From positions 1 to 21,329 of the forward strand of contig DASQLQ010000032.1 of NCBI GenBank assembly GCA_035629935.1: a DNA stretch of 21,329 nt. The letters are read 5' to 3'. This DNA comes from DASQLQ01 sp035629935 (GTDB lineage Bacteria > Actinomycetota > CADDZG01 > WHSQ01). Shown one piece after another: positions 5,575 to 13,273 of the stretch (positions within the stretch are counted from its first letter, which is position 1; every line of letters begins with the position of its first letter). The position numbers and the translations under genes are program-made. The notes under the pieces were generated by a model. The model was not told the origin of the DNA. It saw only the letters and a program-made list of their open reading frames with translations, and did not search any database.

Positions 5575-7068
5575 GTGGTTGGTTCGTCGCGTCCTCGTAC
5601 GCTGATCATCACGGCGATAACCGTTGCCTCGCAACTCGTTCTCGTGCCGTCTGCCGACGCGCGCCCGGCCTGCCGCGGGCTGCGTGCCACCATCGTGGGA
5701 ACGAGGGGGCCCGACCGTCTCCGGGGAACAAAGGGTGACGATGTCATCGCGGCAGGAAAAGGGCCAGATCTGATCAGGAGTGGTCCGGGGAACGACTTGA
5801 TCTGCGGCGGCCGGGGCACCGACGTCGTGTTCGGCGGGGGTGGGGACGACACCGTTCAAGGCCAGAAAGGCGTCGACGAGCTCTTCGGCGGCACCGGCAA
5901 CGACCTGCTGGACGTCGACAGCGGCCGTTTCCAACTAGTCGTTGGGGGGGCCGGTGACGATTACCTGATCGGGACGGACGAATTCGTGTTCACCACCTAC
6001 TTCAACGCCCCCGGAGGGGTGTCGGTCGATCTGGGTGGGGGCACGGCGAGCGGGGCGCACGGACAAGACGTGCTCGAGAAGATCAGCGGCGTCGAGGGAA
6101 CCAGGTTCGCCGACAACCTCACGGGCACCCCCGGCCTCAATTTCCTGTTCGGCGAGAAGGGGAACGACACCATCTTCGGAGGTGGGAACGGTGGTGATTT
6201 CGATGAGCTGGGCTCTTCCGAGGGCAATCCCGATCAGACGGCCGAATATGACTTCCTGGAGGGCGGTCCCGGGGACGATTCTCTGATCGGCTCCGAAGGA
6301 CTGGATGTAGCTTCGTTTTCGACCGCCATCGATTCGATCGATCTGGACCTCTCGCTTGGTACCTCCGAAGGGCAAGGGACCGACTCGCTCTCCGAGGTGG
6401 AGATCGTCCTTGGCTCGCCGTTCGCCGACACCCTCAATGGAGACGGAGAGGCCAACGGGTTCGAAGGCTTCGGGGGAGCCGACACGATCGATGCAATGGC
6501 CGGGGAAGACGTGGCGATCTACTTCGATGCACAAGGAGTCGTCGCTAACCTTGCCGAGAACACCGCTACCGCCCGATACCAATCCTTCACTGAAGAGTTC
6601 GGCCCCCTCGACGACACATCCATCGACACGTTCGAGAACATCGAGGATGTCTGGGGATCGGAAAACGCCGACACCTTGATCGGTGACGCGTTCGACAACC
6701 AGTTATGGGGACTTTCAGGCAACGATCAACTGCACGGCACCGAAGGCAACGACATCCTGCAAGGGGGCCAGGGGCTCGATCAGGCCGACGGCGGAGACGG
6801 CAACGACACTTGCATGGCCGAAACCGAAACCGCCTGTGAAACCCCTGACTCTTTAACTCCTCACGATCCACTCGGCGATGGTTGGGGTGCGATGAACGCC
6901 GGCAGGTTCGCATCCTCGAGAATCTCGGCGATGTGGTTGTGGGTTCCCCTGTTCTGCCACGGGATCGGGTCAACACCACCGGCCCCAAGCTCTTGGAACA
7001 CGATGTTCTCGGCCGGCGTCGTCCATGTCGCCATGTCCGCGCCCTGCGCAACGACCAACGCGTCGTAA
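5575..7068 (+). CDS. Secreted RTX-type calcium-binding repeat protein 1
   Basis: A 497-residue exported protein. The N-terminus has basic residues, a hydrophobic core and a likely signal peptidase site after SADA (about residue 29). The mature part is built of GGxGxDxhx nonapeptide repeats that coil into Ca-binding beta rolls: one cluster near residues 40-120, then scattered repeats with linking VDLGGGTASG-like segments, and a final cluster ending ADGGDGNDTCMAETETACE. Cys pairs frame the repeats (PAC near the N-terminus, LICGG, DTC/ACE), as in the paralog at 11729. A Sec signal instead of a C-terminal type I secretion signal is usual for such actinobacterial proteins. Oddly, the frame runs about 70 residues past the repeats and overlaps the converging acylase gene by 208 bp. 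A TACCGT at 5539-5544 is a weak promoter candidate. Biological role unknown. Confidence 0.8.
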   Translation: MVGSSRPRTLIITAITVASQLVLVPSADARPACRGLRATIVGTRGPDRLRGTKGDDVIAAGKGPDLIRSGPGNDLICGGRGTDVVFGGGGDDTVQGQKGVDELFGGTGNDLLDVDSGRFQLVVGGAGDDYLIGTDEFVFTTYFNAPGGVSVDLGGGTASGAHGQDVLEKISGVEGTRFADNLTGTPGLNFLFGEKGNDTIFGGGNGGDFDELGSSEGNPDQTAEYDFLEGGPGDDSLIGSEGLDVASFSTAIDSIDLDLSLGTSEGQGTDSLSEVEIVLGSPFADTLNGDGEANGFEGFGGADTIDAMAGEDVAIYFDAQGVVANLAENTATARYQSFTEEFGPLDDTSIDTFENIEDVWGSENADTLIGDAFDNQLWGLSGNDQLHGTEGNDILQGGQGLDQADGGDGNDTCMAETETACETPDSLTPHDPLGDGWGAMNAGRFASSRISAMWLWVPLFCHGIGSTPPAPSSWNTMFSAGVVHVAMSAPCATTNAS

Positions 7069-9566
7069 GCGGTCTTGAACGCATTGGCCACAACTTCGGC
7101 GCAAGTCTCTTTCACATCGCCAGTGGAACGGTCGTCGCAGTAGTCGAGGGCGAGCTTCTTCTTCGCCTTCGGGTCAAAGACGGTTTTCAGGTACGAGGAG
7201 AAGTCGAAGAAGAAAGACGACCCGGACGATGTCGTGTTCGGGAAGTAGTCGGTCACCGGCGTCCGTAGAAGACCGAAGCCCTCGTCGCCGAGCTCGTCGA
7301 CGTAGACCTTCTTGACGACGGTCTCGTACCACTCGTCGAACAGGGCCAGCGTGGCCCCGTTGTCCATCTGATCGTCTCCGTCCTTGTTGTATCGGTGTGC
7401 GCCTTCATTGATCCAGGTCTGCACGGCCCCCAGCGCGGCGTTCAATTTCTCGTCCCCCGCGGCCAGCTCGGCGGCCCACTCGGTCATCGTTGGGCCGAGA
7501 TAGACACCGCGAGTGTCCTGTGTCGCGGCGGTGCGGATGACATCGGCCAGATCTGACAGCTCGGCCTTGCCGGAACCATCCAGGAGCGTGTGCATCTGGT
7601 CCTGAAGCAGGGAGACCCGTTGGATCGCTCCCCACTTGCCGCCACAGCAATGGTCGGTGTTACGCCACCCAACGGCCGGCTTGTTGTTCCAGTTCGCGAT
7701 CCACCCCTGCTCGGGGTTGATCACCTTGGGCTGCTTCTTCCACGGATAGCGCTTCTTGAATTCCCACTTACCGGTCCCCCACGTAGGCAGCGAGGGGTGC
7801 ATGCCTTTGGGACGCGTCGGCAGGTACCCGACGTGGAACCAACCGATGTCGGTCGAGTCGGCGTAGAACGCGTTGAAGTTCATCGAGAACTCTCTGGCCG
7901 CCTTTTCAAAGTCCTTGATCGAGCGAACCTGGGTGTTCCATTTGTAGAAGGCGGCGACGGAATCGAGCTCCTGTTGCCAGAAGTAGCGATCCCTCACGAA
8001 CGCAACGGGCTTCCCGTTAACCGTTCCGCGTTGGAACACCGGGCCGTGCACGGTTCTATAGAACGTGCGCTCCTCGGTACGGGGTGGTGAGCCGGGCCCG
8101 GCTGCGGGCGTAGTGGCCTTCACGGTGAACGTCTCTGTGCGTTTGTTCATGGCGAGGCACTTGCCCTTGTGCATGTAGCTCTCCGCGTCTTGCGTCACTT
8201 CTCCCCCGCCTTCCGCGCAGAGCTTCTCGATCTTGACGTCGACCGCGTCCGAGAAGCCGGTCGTCAGCGTCCACGCGAAGTCGGCGCCGCGGCCCAGGGG
8301 GATAAGGGTCGAAGCACCCGGGACGGCCGGTCCCCGGTAGTGAACGTTCGAGCTGGGAACATGCACGTCGACGTCGACGAAGAACGCCGGGTTCGCGTAA
8401 CCGACCTGCGGAGCGCCGAACTGCATCGGGTTACCGGAGTCGGACTCGGCCCCCGCAACCGTCAACGAGTTGGACATCGCTCCCGTAGGGATGCCGAGCG
8501 AACGGATCGTTTGCTCGCGCAGCTCCTCGCTTTGTTGCTGTTGCTCGGCCTCCTGCGGGGCTTTGTCGGGAACGGCGAATGATTTCTTGTTGATCTTGCC
8601 GGGCTTCTGACTGGGGAACTTCCCTTCACTCGCGGTGATCGTCGTCGGTGCCTTCCGTTCGTTCTGGAAGAGGAAGTCGTTGTAGACCTTCGCGCCGAGC
8701 TTCTTGCCGAGAGCAGATTGCAGGTGCGCGTAGAAACCGGCGTTCTCGAGCTCGGCACCCGCCGTCTCGCCGAAAAGGCGAAGCTGCAGGATCACGAGGA
8801 ACAGAGTGTCGTTCGCGCTCCACGGGGTCGGGTTGGAGGCGGGACAAGGATTGCCCGTCGCCTGGTATTCGGCCGCGCACTTGGAGAACGACGGGCCCCT
8901 GAGCTCAGAGATGTACTGGTTGATGCCGTCGGCGTACGCGCGCAACCCGGCCTGGAGCTGGTCGCCGAGGACGCCGAACTTGTCGTCCCACTTGTCGTAC
9001 ATGTTGCGAACCTCGTCTTCGGTGTAGCCCTCTCGCCGCGTACCGATGTCCATCTCTAGATACGCGTCGCCCTCGCCGGGACCGAGCAACTCTGTGAGCG
9101 TGCCTCGGCCGGCGTGGCGGAAGACGTCCATCTGCCACAGACGGTCCTCAGCCGCCGTATATCCGAGAGCATGGGAAGCCTTGTTCAGGTCGTCGGCGTA
9201 GATGTGCGGGATCCCCGAACTGTCCCGGTAAACCGTGACCCCTTCGATCGGGCTGTAGGTCCGCTCTATCGTCGAGCCCGGCCCGAACTGCATCGAGTGG
9301 AAATATTTCGCAAGCTCGTCGTCGGTGACGTCGTCATCGTTGACGAGACTTGCGTAGACCTGGAGCTGATCTTGGTAGTGGGCGCCGAAGTTGCCCGAGA
9401 TCAGTTCGGAGGCTGTCACTTCGCCTTCCTGGCCCGGGGGCACGATCGAGAAGGCCCGCAGGGTGTCGGGCACGACCGGCGGGGCTTCCTGGGCTTGGCC
9501 GATACCGGTTGAGACGGTTGCCGTTACCAGAGCAACGAGCACGAACGCAGCTAGGCGGCGTTTCAC
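6861..9566 (-). CDS. Secreted penicillin acylase family Ntn hydrolase
   Basis: A 901-residue precursor of the penicillin amidase family, which cleaves amides such as beta-lactam side chains or N-acyl homoserine lactones after self-processing. Residues 1 to about 25 are a signal peptide (VKRRLAAFVLVALVTATV, site near GQAQ). The alpha part contains GVTVYRDSSGIPHIYADD (109-126) and AAEDRLWQMDVFRHAGRGTL, both hallmarks. A spacer rich in Gln/Glu/Lys (about 318-352) precedes SNSLTVAG, where Ser365 should be the autocatalytic N-terminal nucleophile; the family more often reads SNxW, so Leu at that place is a variation. GFSDAVDVK (437-445) and WGAIQR follow in the beta part. GTG 9566 is decided by a consensus ribosome site; the frame upstream only shadows the kinase gene. 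It is divergent from the kinase and overlaps RTX gene 1 at its 3' end. Confidence 0.9.
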   Translation of the reverse strand: MKRRLAAFVLVALVTATVSTGIGQAQEAPPVVPDTLRAFSIVPPGQEGEVTASELISGNFGAHYQDQLQVYASLVNDDDVTDDELAKYFHSMQFGPGSTIERTYSPIEGVTVYRDSSGIPHIYADDLNKASHALGYTAAEDRLWQMDVFRHAGRGTLTELLGPGEGDAYLEMDIGTRREGYTEDEVRNMYDKWDDKFGVLGDQLQAGLRAYADGINQYISELRGPSFSKCAAEYQATGNPCPASNPTPWSANDTLFLVILQLRLFGETAGAELENAGFYAHLQSALGKKLGAKVYNDFLFQNERKAPTTITASEGKFPSQKPGKINKKSFAVPDKAPQEAEQQQQSEELREQTIRSLGIPTGAMSNSLTVAGAESDSGNPMQFGAPQVGYANPAFFVDVDVHVPSSNVHYRGPAVPGASTLIPLGRGADFAWTLTTGFSDAVDVKIEKLCAEGGGEVTQDAESYMHKGKCLAMNKRTETFTVKATTPAAGPGSPPRTEERTFYRTVHGPVFQRGTVNGKPVAFVRDRYFWQQELDSVAAFYKWNTQVRSIKDFEKAAREFSMNFNAFYADSTDIGWFHVGYLPTRPKGMHPSLPTWGTGKWEFKKRYPWKKQPKVINPEQGWIANWNNKPAVGWRNTDHCCGGKWGAIQRVSLLQDQMHTLLDGSGKAELSDLADVIRTAATQDTRGVYLGPTMTEWAAELAAGDEKLNAALGAVQTWINEGAHRYNKDGDDQMDNGATLALFDEWYETVVKKVYVDELGDEGFGLLRTPVTDYFPNTTSSGSSFFFDFSSYLKTVFDPKAKKKLALDYCDDRSTGDVKETCAEVVANAFKTAYDALVVAQGADMATWTTPAENIVFQELGAGGVDPIPWQNRGTHNHIAEILEDANLPAFIAPQPSPSGS

Positions 9567-9572
9567 GATGAT

Positions 9573-9579
9573 CCTCCCC
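9573..9579 (-). promoter_or_regulatory. Ribosome binding site GGGGAGG for the acylase
   Basis: GGGGAGG six bases before GTG on the minus strand. It fixes the start at 9566 instead of a 96-residue longer frame that lacks a signal peptide at its front. Confidence 0.75.
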
Positions 9580-9581
9580 AC

Positions 9582-9587
9582 TAGAGT
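9582..9587 (+). promoter_or_regulatory. Possible -10 box TAGAGT for the kinase
   Basis: TAGAGT inside CTAGAGTT, an 8-mer that recurs upstream of RTX gene 2 (11691-11698). It would give a leader of about 57 nt to ATG 9651. It lies just behind the acylase ribosome site, so initiation here overlaps the acylase 5' end on the other strand. Confidence 0.3.
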
Positions 9588-9650
9588 TAGGTAGCGATTC
9601 TCACCCACATCGGCATGCTCTGCGGCCGCAAGGGGAAAGCTCGGAGGGAT

Positions 9651-11042
9651 ATGCAAGAAGGCGACCTCGTCCAGGAGCGCTATCGGCTGGATTCGCCCCT
9701 CGGCAGGGGCGGGATGGCCGCTGTCTGGCGCGCCATGGATGAGCGCCTGGAACGCCCGGTTGCGATCAAGTTCCTGGCCCCCCAGTTCAAAGAGGATCCG
9801 GAGTTCCTGGTTCGCTTCTTCGCCGAAGCGCAATCGGTAGCGAAGATCTCGCATCCGAACGTCGTTGCCGTTCTCGACTTCGGGGAGTTCGAAGACAACC
9901 CGTATCTCGTCATGGAGTACGCGTCGGGCGGATCGATGAAAGAGTTAGTCGGCGACCCGCTCGAGCTCGAGCTTGCCGGGCGAGCCGTTCGGGATGCGGC
10001 GTTGGGGGCGGGGGCCGCGCACGCTCTGGGGATCACCCACCGAGACATAAAGCCCGGGAACATCCTGATTACCGATGACGGCATGGCCAAGCTCGCGGAT
10101 TTCGGCATCGCTCTAACGGCGGTCAGCGAGAAGCTCACCGCAACCGGGCAGGTGATCGGTTCTCCTCATTACATCGCCCCCGAACAAGCAGCTGGGCGCG
10201 GGGCGCGGGCGGAGTCTGACGTCTACGCACTCGGTGTCGTCATGTACGAGCTTCTGACCGGGAAGCCTCCTTTCGATGCCGACAACGCAACGGCGATCGC
10301 CATCGCGCACGTGGATCAGGAACCCGAGCCACCCAGCTCTCACGTCGAATCGATCCCGCCCGAGGTCGACGCACTCGTTCTTCGTTGCCTGGGTAAGAAA
10401 CCGGCTGCACGTTTCCGCAACGGCAACGAGCTCGCGGCCGCGCTGGAGGAGGTCTTCCCCTCACTCGAGCCGGGGGTGATGGGAGGCGCCGTGGCTTCGG
10501 TTCCGGTGGCCGGAACCGAGGCAGCAACCGTTGCGGGAACCACGGTCGACGACGAGATCACGTCGGAGCGAGAGGTAGTAGTAGCAACGCCCGGCCCCCG
10601 ACGCCAACGATCGGTTCTCGTCGTTGGGGGACTGATCGCGCTGGCGGTTCTCGCAGGGGCCGCAGTGTGGGCGTCGGCTCAGGAAGATGACGAGCCGACG
10701 GTAAAGCCCCCCGTCGCCGAGGAAACCGACAACGAAGGAACCGACGACGAGGAGCTGACGAAGCGTCGGCGAACTCCTAGCCCGACCGAGTCGGATCAGG
10801 AAGGAAACGTGCCTGTCGGCACTACACCGACACCCGCCCCGGCGAGGGATGACCCTCCCGAAGAGGCTGAAGACCCTCCCGACGACGATGATGACTCCGA
10901 TGGAGGGGGCCCGGTCATCGTCGGTGGCGGTGGTGGTGGGGGCGGTAACGGCGGAGGCGGCGGCGGCGGCGGCTCGCCTCCCCCAGAGCCGACGCCTTCA
11001 TCCGAACCGTCCGACTCGCCCGAACCGACTCCGTCCGGCTAG
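9651..11042 (+). CDS. Membrane Ser/Thr protein kinase (PknB-like catalytic domain)
   Basis: A 463-residue eukaryotic-type kinase. Catalytic elements in order: Gly loop GRGGMAAVW (18-26), VAIK with Lys40, helix-C Glu59, HRDIKPGN (130-137) with catalytic Asp132, DFG (150-152), IAPEQ (175-179) and SDVYALGVVMYELLTGKPPF. After about residue 275 comes a low-complexity Ala/Val/Thr juxtamembrane part, then one membrane helix (about 321-340). The outer tail is acidic, then has two runs of eight glycines around an Asn, and ends in a Pro/Ser/Glu stretch. No PASTA repeats are present, unlike PknB, so a muropeptide-type sensor is missing. ATG 9651 is 3 nt after GGAGGG; ATG 9615 is a weaker alternative. 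It is divergent from the acylase. Confidence 0.92.
   Translation: MQEGDLVQERYRLDSPLGRGGMAAVWRAMDERLERPVAIKFLAPQFKEDPEFLVRFFAEAQSVAKISHPNVVAVLDFGEFEDNPYLVMEYASGGSMKELVGDPLELELAGRAVRDAALGAGAAHALGITHRDIKPGNILITDDGMAKLADFGIALTAVSEKLTATGQVIGSPHYIAPEQAAGRGARAESDVYALGVVMYELLTGKPPFDADNATAIAIAHVDQEPEPPSSHVESIPPEVDALVLRCLGKKPAARFRNGNELAAALEEVFPSLEPGVMGGAVASVPVAGTEAATVAGTTVDDEITSEREVVVATPGPRRQRSVLVVGGLIALAVLAGAAVWASAQEDDEPTVKPPVAEETDNEGTDDEELTKRRRTPSPTESDQEGNVPVGTTPTPAPARDDPPEEAEDPPDDDDDSDGGGPVIVGGGGGGGGNGGGGGGGGSPPPEPTPSSEPSDSPEPTPSG
10923..10973 (+). repeat. GGN triplet repeat encoding Gly8-Asn-Gly8
   Basis: Seventeen codons, all glycine except one AAC, inside the extracellular tail of the kinase. 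The second half is almost pure GGC. Triplet runs like this can change length without breaking frame. Confidence 0.85.
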
Positions 11043-11055
11043 CGCGCGACTCCGT

Positions 11056-11604
11056 CTAGTTCACGAACGGGACCGGGAACGTCATCGGCCGCGGCCACGT
11101 GACGATCGCCTGGTCGATCTCGTAACGGAGGCGCACGCGGTCGAGCTGCAAGCCGAGTGCGCGTGCGTTCTTGTCGCAGCTTTCGACCAACGTCTCGACC
11201 GCCTCGGGATCCGCTCGATCGGCCCACATCACTTCGGCGCCGTCGAGCCACGCGTCGATCCGTTCGGCCAACGACTTAGTCGAGAGGATCGGTCGGCCCA
11301 CGTCCATCGCCGATTCGGCAGTGTCGTGCGGTTGCGGTCCCCATCCGATGCGCCCGGGGATGAAGCGGCAGTCGAAACCCTCCGCACCGAAGACCACCGG
11401 GGTCACTTTTAGTTCCTCGCCGCGAGCGGTTAGGACCTCTTCGGCCTCAACGAAGGTCAAACCGCCGATGTCGGTCCCCTGAACGGAGACGCCTCGATGC
11501 ACCCGACCGGCGTTCACGCCGAGATCGATGAGAAAGAGGTAGCCCATCAGCCCCACAAGCAGGACGGCGAGGGCGACGAGCCGAGCGGTTCCCGAGAACT
11601 TCAC
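11056..11604 (-). CDS. Membrane-anchored protein with VanW/YoaR-like peptidoglycan-binding segment
   Basis: A 182-residue protein with an N-terminal membrane anchor or signal (about 8-28), then GVSVQGTDIGGLTFVEAEEVL-like text (38-58; key residues Gly38, Gly43, Asp45, Gly47-48, Glu53). This is the repeat found at the front of VanW/YoaR proteins, thought to bind peptidoglycan. The VanW catalytic-like domain is absent, so this is a short stand-alone form. Two cysteines (79 and 143) may pair outside the membrane. The GTG start is forced: a stop lies a few codons upstream. It converges on the kinase gene with a 13-bp gap; a cell-wall role next to a Ser/Thr kinase is plausible but not shown. Confidence 0.65.
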   Translation of the reverse strand: MKFSGTARLVALAVLLVGLMGYLFLIDLGVNAGRVHRGVSVQGTDIGGLTFVEAEEVLTARGEELKVTPVVFGAEGFDCRFIPGRIGWGPQPHDTAESAMDVGRPILSTKSLAERIDAWLDGAEVMWADRADPEAVETLVESCDKNARALGLQLDRVRLRYEIDQAIVTWPRPMTFPVPFVN

Positions 11605-11660
11605 GCCCTAGATGCTGCCACGGTCATCGTGGTGCCTCTCGCTCGAGGGCGAAAGATCGT

Positions 11661-11675
11661 GAAACCCCTGGTTTC
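11661..11675. promoter_or_regulatory. Palindrome upstream of RTX gene 2
   Basis: GAAACC-CCT-GGTTTC, a perfect 6-bp inverted repeat, nested in a larger imperfect one (GAGGGCGAAA at 11645-11654 against TTTCGC-TC-CCTC at 11672-11683). It lies in the divergent gap between the VanW-like gene and RTX gene 2, 17 bp before a TAGAGT box. It could be an operator or an RNA hairpin. Confidence 0.3.
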
Positions 11676-11691
11676 GCTCCCTCCAGCTAAC

Positions 11692-11697
11692 TAGAGT
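11692..11697 (+). promoter_or_regulatory. Possible -10 box TAGAGT for RTX gene 2
   Basis: TAGAGT would place the transcript start near 11704 and give a leader of about 25 nt that contains the eight-G ribosome site. Confidence 0.35.
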
Positions 11698-11717
11698 TTC
11701 TGGAAATACTAGGAACC

Positions 11718-11725
11718 GGGGGGGG
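11718..11725 (+). repeat. Eight-G tract at the ribosome site of RTX gene 2
   Basis: Eight consecutive G, three bases before ATG 11729. It is the counterpart of the seven-G tract before RTX gene 1 and the only Shine-Dalgarno-like sequence here. Confidence 0.5.
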
Positions 11726-11728
11726 TAG

Positions 11729-13273
11729 ATGGTCCGACGTTTGTCGCTCGTTCTTACCGTCCTCTCGATCCCGGCATTCACCTTCGTGACCTCGGCTGCG
11801 TTGGCGGCCACCCCAAAGTGCGGGGGCAAAGCGGCGACCAAGGTGGGGACGGCGCGAGCCGATGAGATAACTGGAACGCGCCGAGCCGATGTCATCGTTG
11901 GGTTGGGGGGCGACGATGTGATCGCGGGCATGGGTGGTAACGACGTGATCTGCGGCGGCAAGGGGCACGACTTCATCGGCGGTGGGGCCGGATCGAACAG
12001 ACTCTTCGGTGGTCCGGCCAACGACGGCTTCCTCGACGGACGCGGCAACGACGTAATCGCCGGCCAGGGTGGGGTCGACGGCGTGGGGTACTACACCGCG
12101 CAGGGCCCCCTCACCGTCGATCTAGCGAGCGGCCGGGCATCGGGCGAGGGATCGGACATCTTGCTTTCGATCGAGAACGCGATCGGTGGCCCCTTCGACG
12201 ACACGCTGATCGGTAACGACGGCGCGAACTATCTCGAGGGAAACCTCGGCCACGACACCATCAATGCGGGAGCCGGCCAAGACATCATCATGCCGGGCGC
12301 GAGATCGATCGCCGGACCCGACGACGACACGATCGACGGTGGGTCCGAATTTGACCTCTTCATGTTCGGTCAGGCTCCGGGCCCTCTCACTGTCGACTTC
12401 TCACAGGGAACGGCGACCGGTGAGGGGACCGATCACTTCACAGCGATGGAGGGCATGCTCGATTCGCCGTACGACGACAGGATCGTCGGGAACGACGAAG
12501 GAAACGTCTTCATCGCATGGGGCGGGAACGACGATATCGAGGGCCGGGGAGGATTCGACATCCTGACTTACTGGCTAGCGAACGAGCCGGTGAAGGTAGA
12601 TCTCGAAGAAGGCACGGCCTCGGGACTAGGCAACGACTCCATCGCAGACGTCGAGGGTGCGTGGGGCGCGGCTTACGCACCTAATGAGCTCTATGGGGAC
12701 TCGGGTAACAACATCCTCTGGGGCGGGTACCAGAACGACCGGATCTATGGGCGAGGCGGGGAGGACTACATCGGTGGATTCGTCGGCGACGACCTGTTCG
12801 ATGGAGGGGCCGGCACTTTCGACATCGGGACTTTCTGCGCACCGTGCACGCCGGCGATCAACGCCGACTTGCGAACGGGTCAGCTCACCGGCCCAGGCAA
12901 CGTCTCGCTTGTCGGGATCGAATCGATCGAAGGGTCGCCCGGCGACGACGTGATCATCGGAACCGACGGCAGCAACGTGATCTACGGATTGACCGGCGAT
13001 GACCAACTGATCGGTCTGGCCGGAGACGACTATCTCGCAGGCGATGAGGGCGATGACCAAGCGGACGCCGGAGACGGTGACGATAACTGTTACTCGACCG
13101 AAAGTCCGGTCTCATGCGAATCCGTACATGTATCGCCGAGTTACGGCTGCGTCCCGGTCCTCGGCGTTCGCTCCTGCATGGCGGAGGGCAGGGAACCTAT
13201 TCCGCTTCACCCATTGCAAGCCACCGAAACCTCAACGGAGGCCTTGCACGTCAGTTTCGCGCGAAGCTTCTAG
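11729..13273 (+). CDS. Secreted RTX-type calcium-binding repeat protein 2
   Basis: A 514-residue exported paralog of the protein at 5575. The signal peptide MVRRLSLVLTVLSIPAFT ends near ALAA (about residue 27). The mature start shares the architecture of protein 1: Cys, then a VGT..AD stretch, then GGDDVIAGMGGNDVICGG-type nonapeptides. Several blocks of the type 'VDL..G.ASGEGSD..LSIEN..GG.FDDTLIGND' follow, where beta-roll repeats alternate with linkers. The last repeats end ADAGDGDDNCYSTESPVSCE, again a Cys pair. A further ~50 residues (three more Cys within the first 25) have no repeat character. The stop overlaps the last codon of the converging nuclease gene by 4 bp. Each Ca-binding nonapeptide uses paired Asp, so folding outside the cell should depend on calcium. 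Role unknown; adhesion or matrix function is a guess. Confidence 0.82.
   Translation: MVRRLSLVLTVLSIPAFTFVTSAALAATPKCGGKAATKVGTARADEITGTRRADVIVGLGGDDVIAGMGGNDVICGGKGHDFIGGGAGSNRLFGGPANDGFLDGRGNDVIAGQGGVDGVGYYTAQGPLTVDLASGRASGEGSDILLSIENAIGGPFDDTLIGNDGANYLEGNLGHDTINAGAGQDIIMPGARSIAGPDDDTIDGGSEFDLFMFGQAPGPLTVDFSQGTATGEGTDHFTAMEGMLDSPYDDRIVGNDEGNVFIAWGGNDDIEGRGGFDILTYWLANEPVKVDLEEGTASGLGNDSIADVEGAWGAAYAPNELYGDSGNNILWGGYQNDRIYGRGGEDYIGGFVGDDLFDGGAGTFDIGTFCAPCTPAINADLRTGQLTGPGNVSLVGIESIEGSPGDDVIIGTDGSNVIYGLTGDDQLIGLAGDDYLAGDEGDDQADAGDGDDNCYSTESPVSCESVHVSPSYGCVPVLGVRSCMAEGREPIPLHPLQATETSTEALHVSFARSF

Noticed and set aside
5575..6840. Repetitive GGCGGNGACGAC-like DNA as a possible CRISPR or satellite
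   Set aside because: The periodicity follows RTX nonapeptide codons with irregular spacing; no identical repeats with unique spacers.
9567..9854. 96-residue upstream extension of the acylase frame
   Set aside because: It shadows the kinase gene and would bury a clear signal peptide; a consensus ribosome site precedes GTG 9566.
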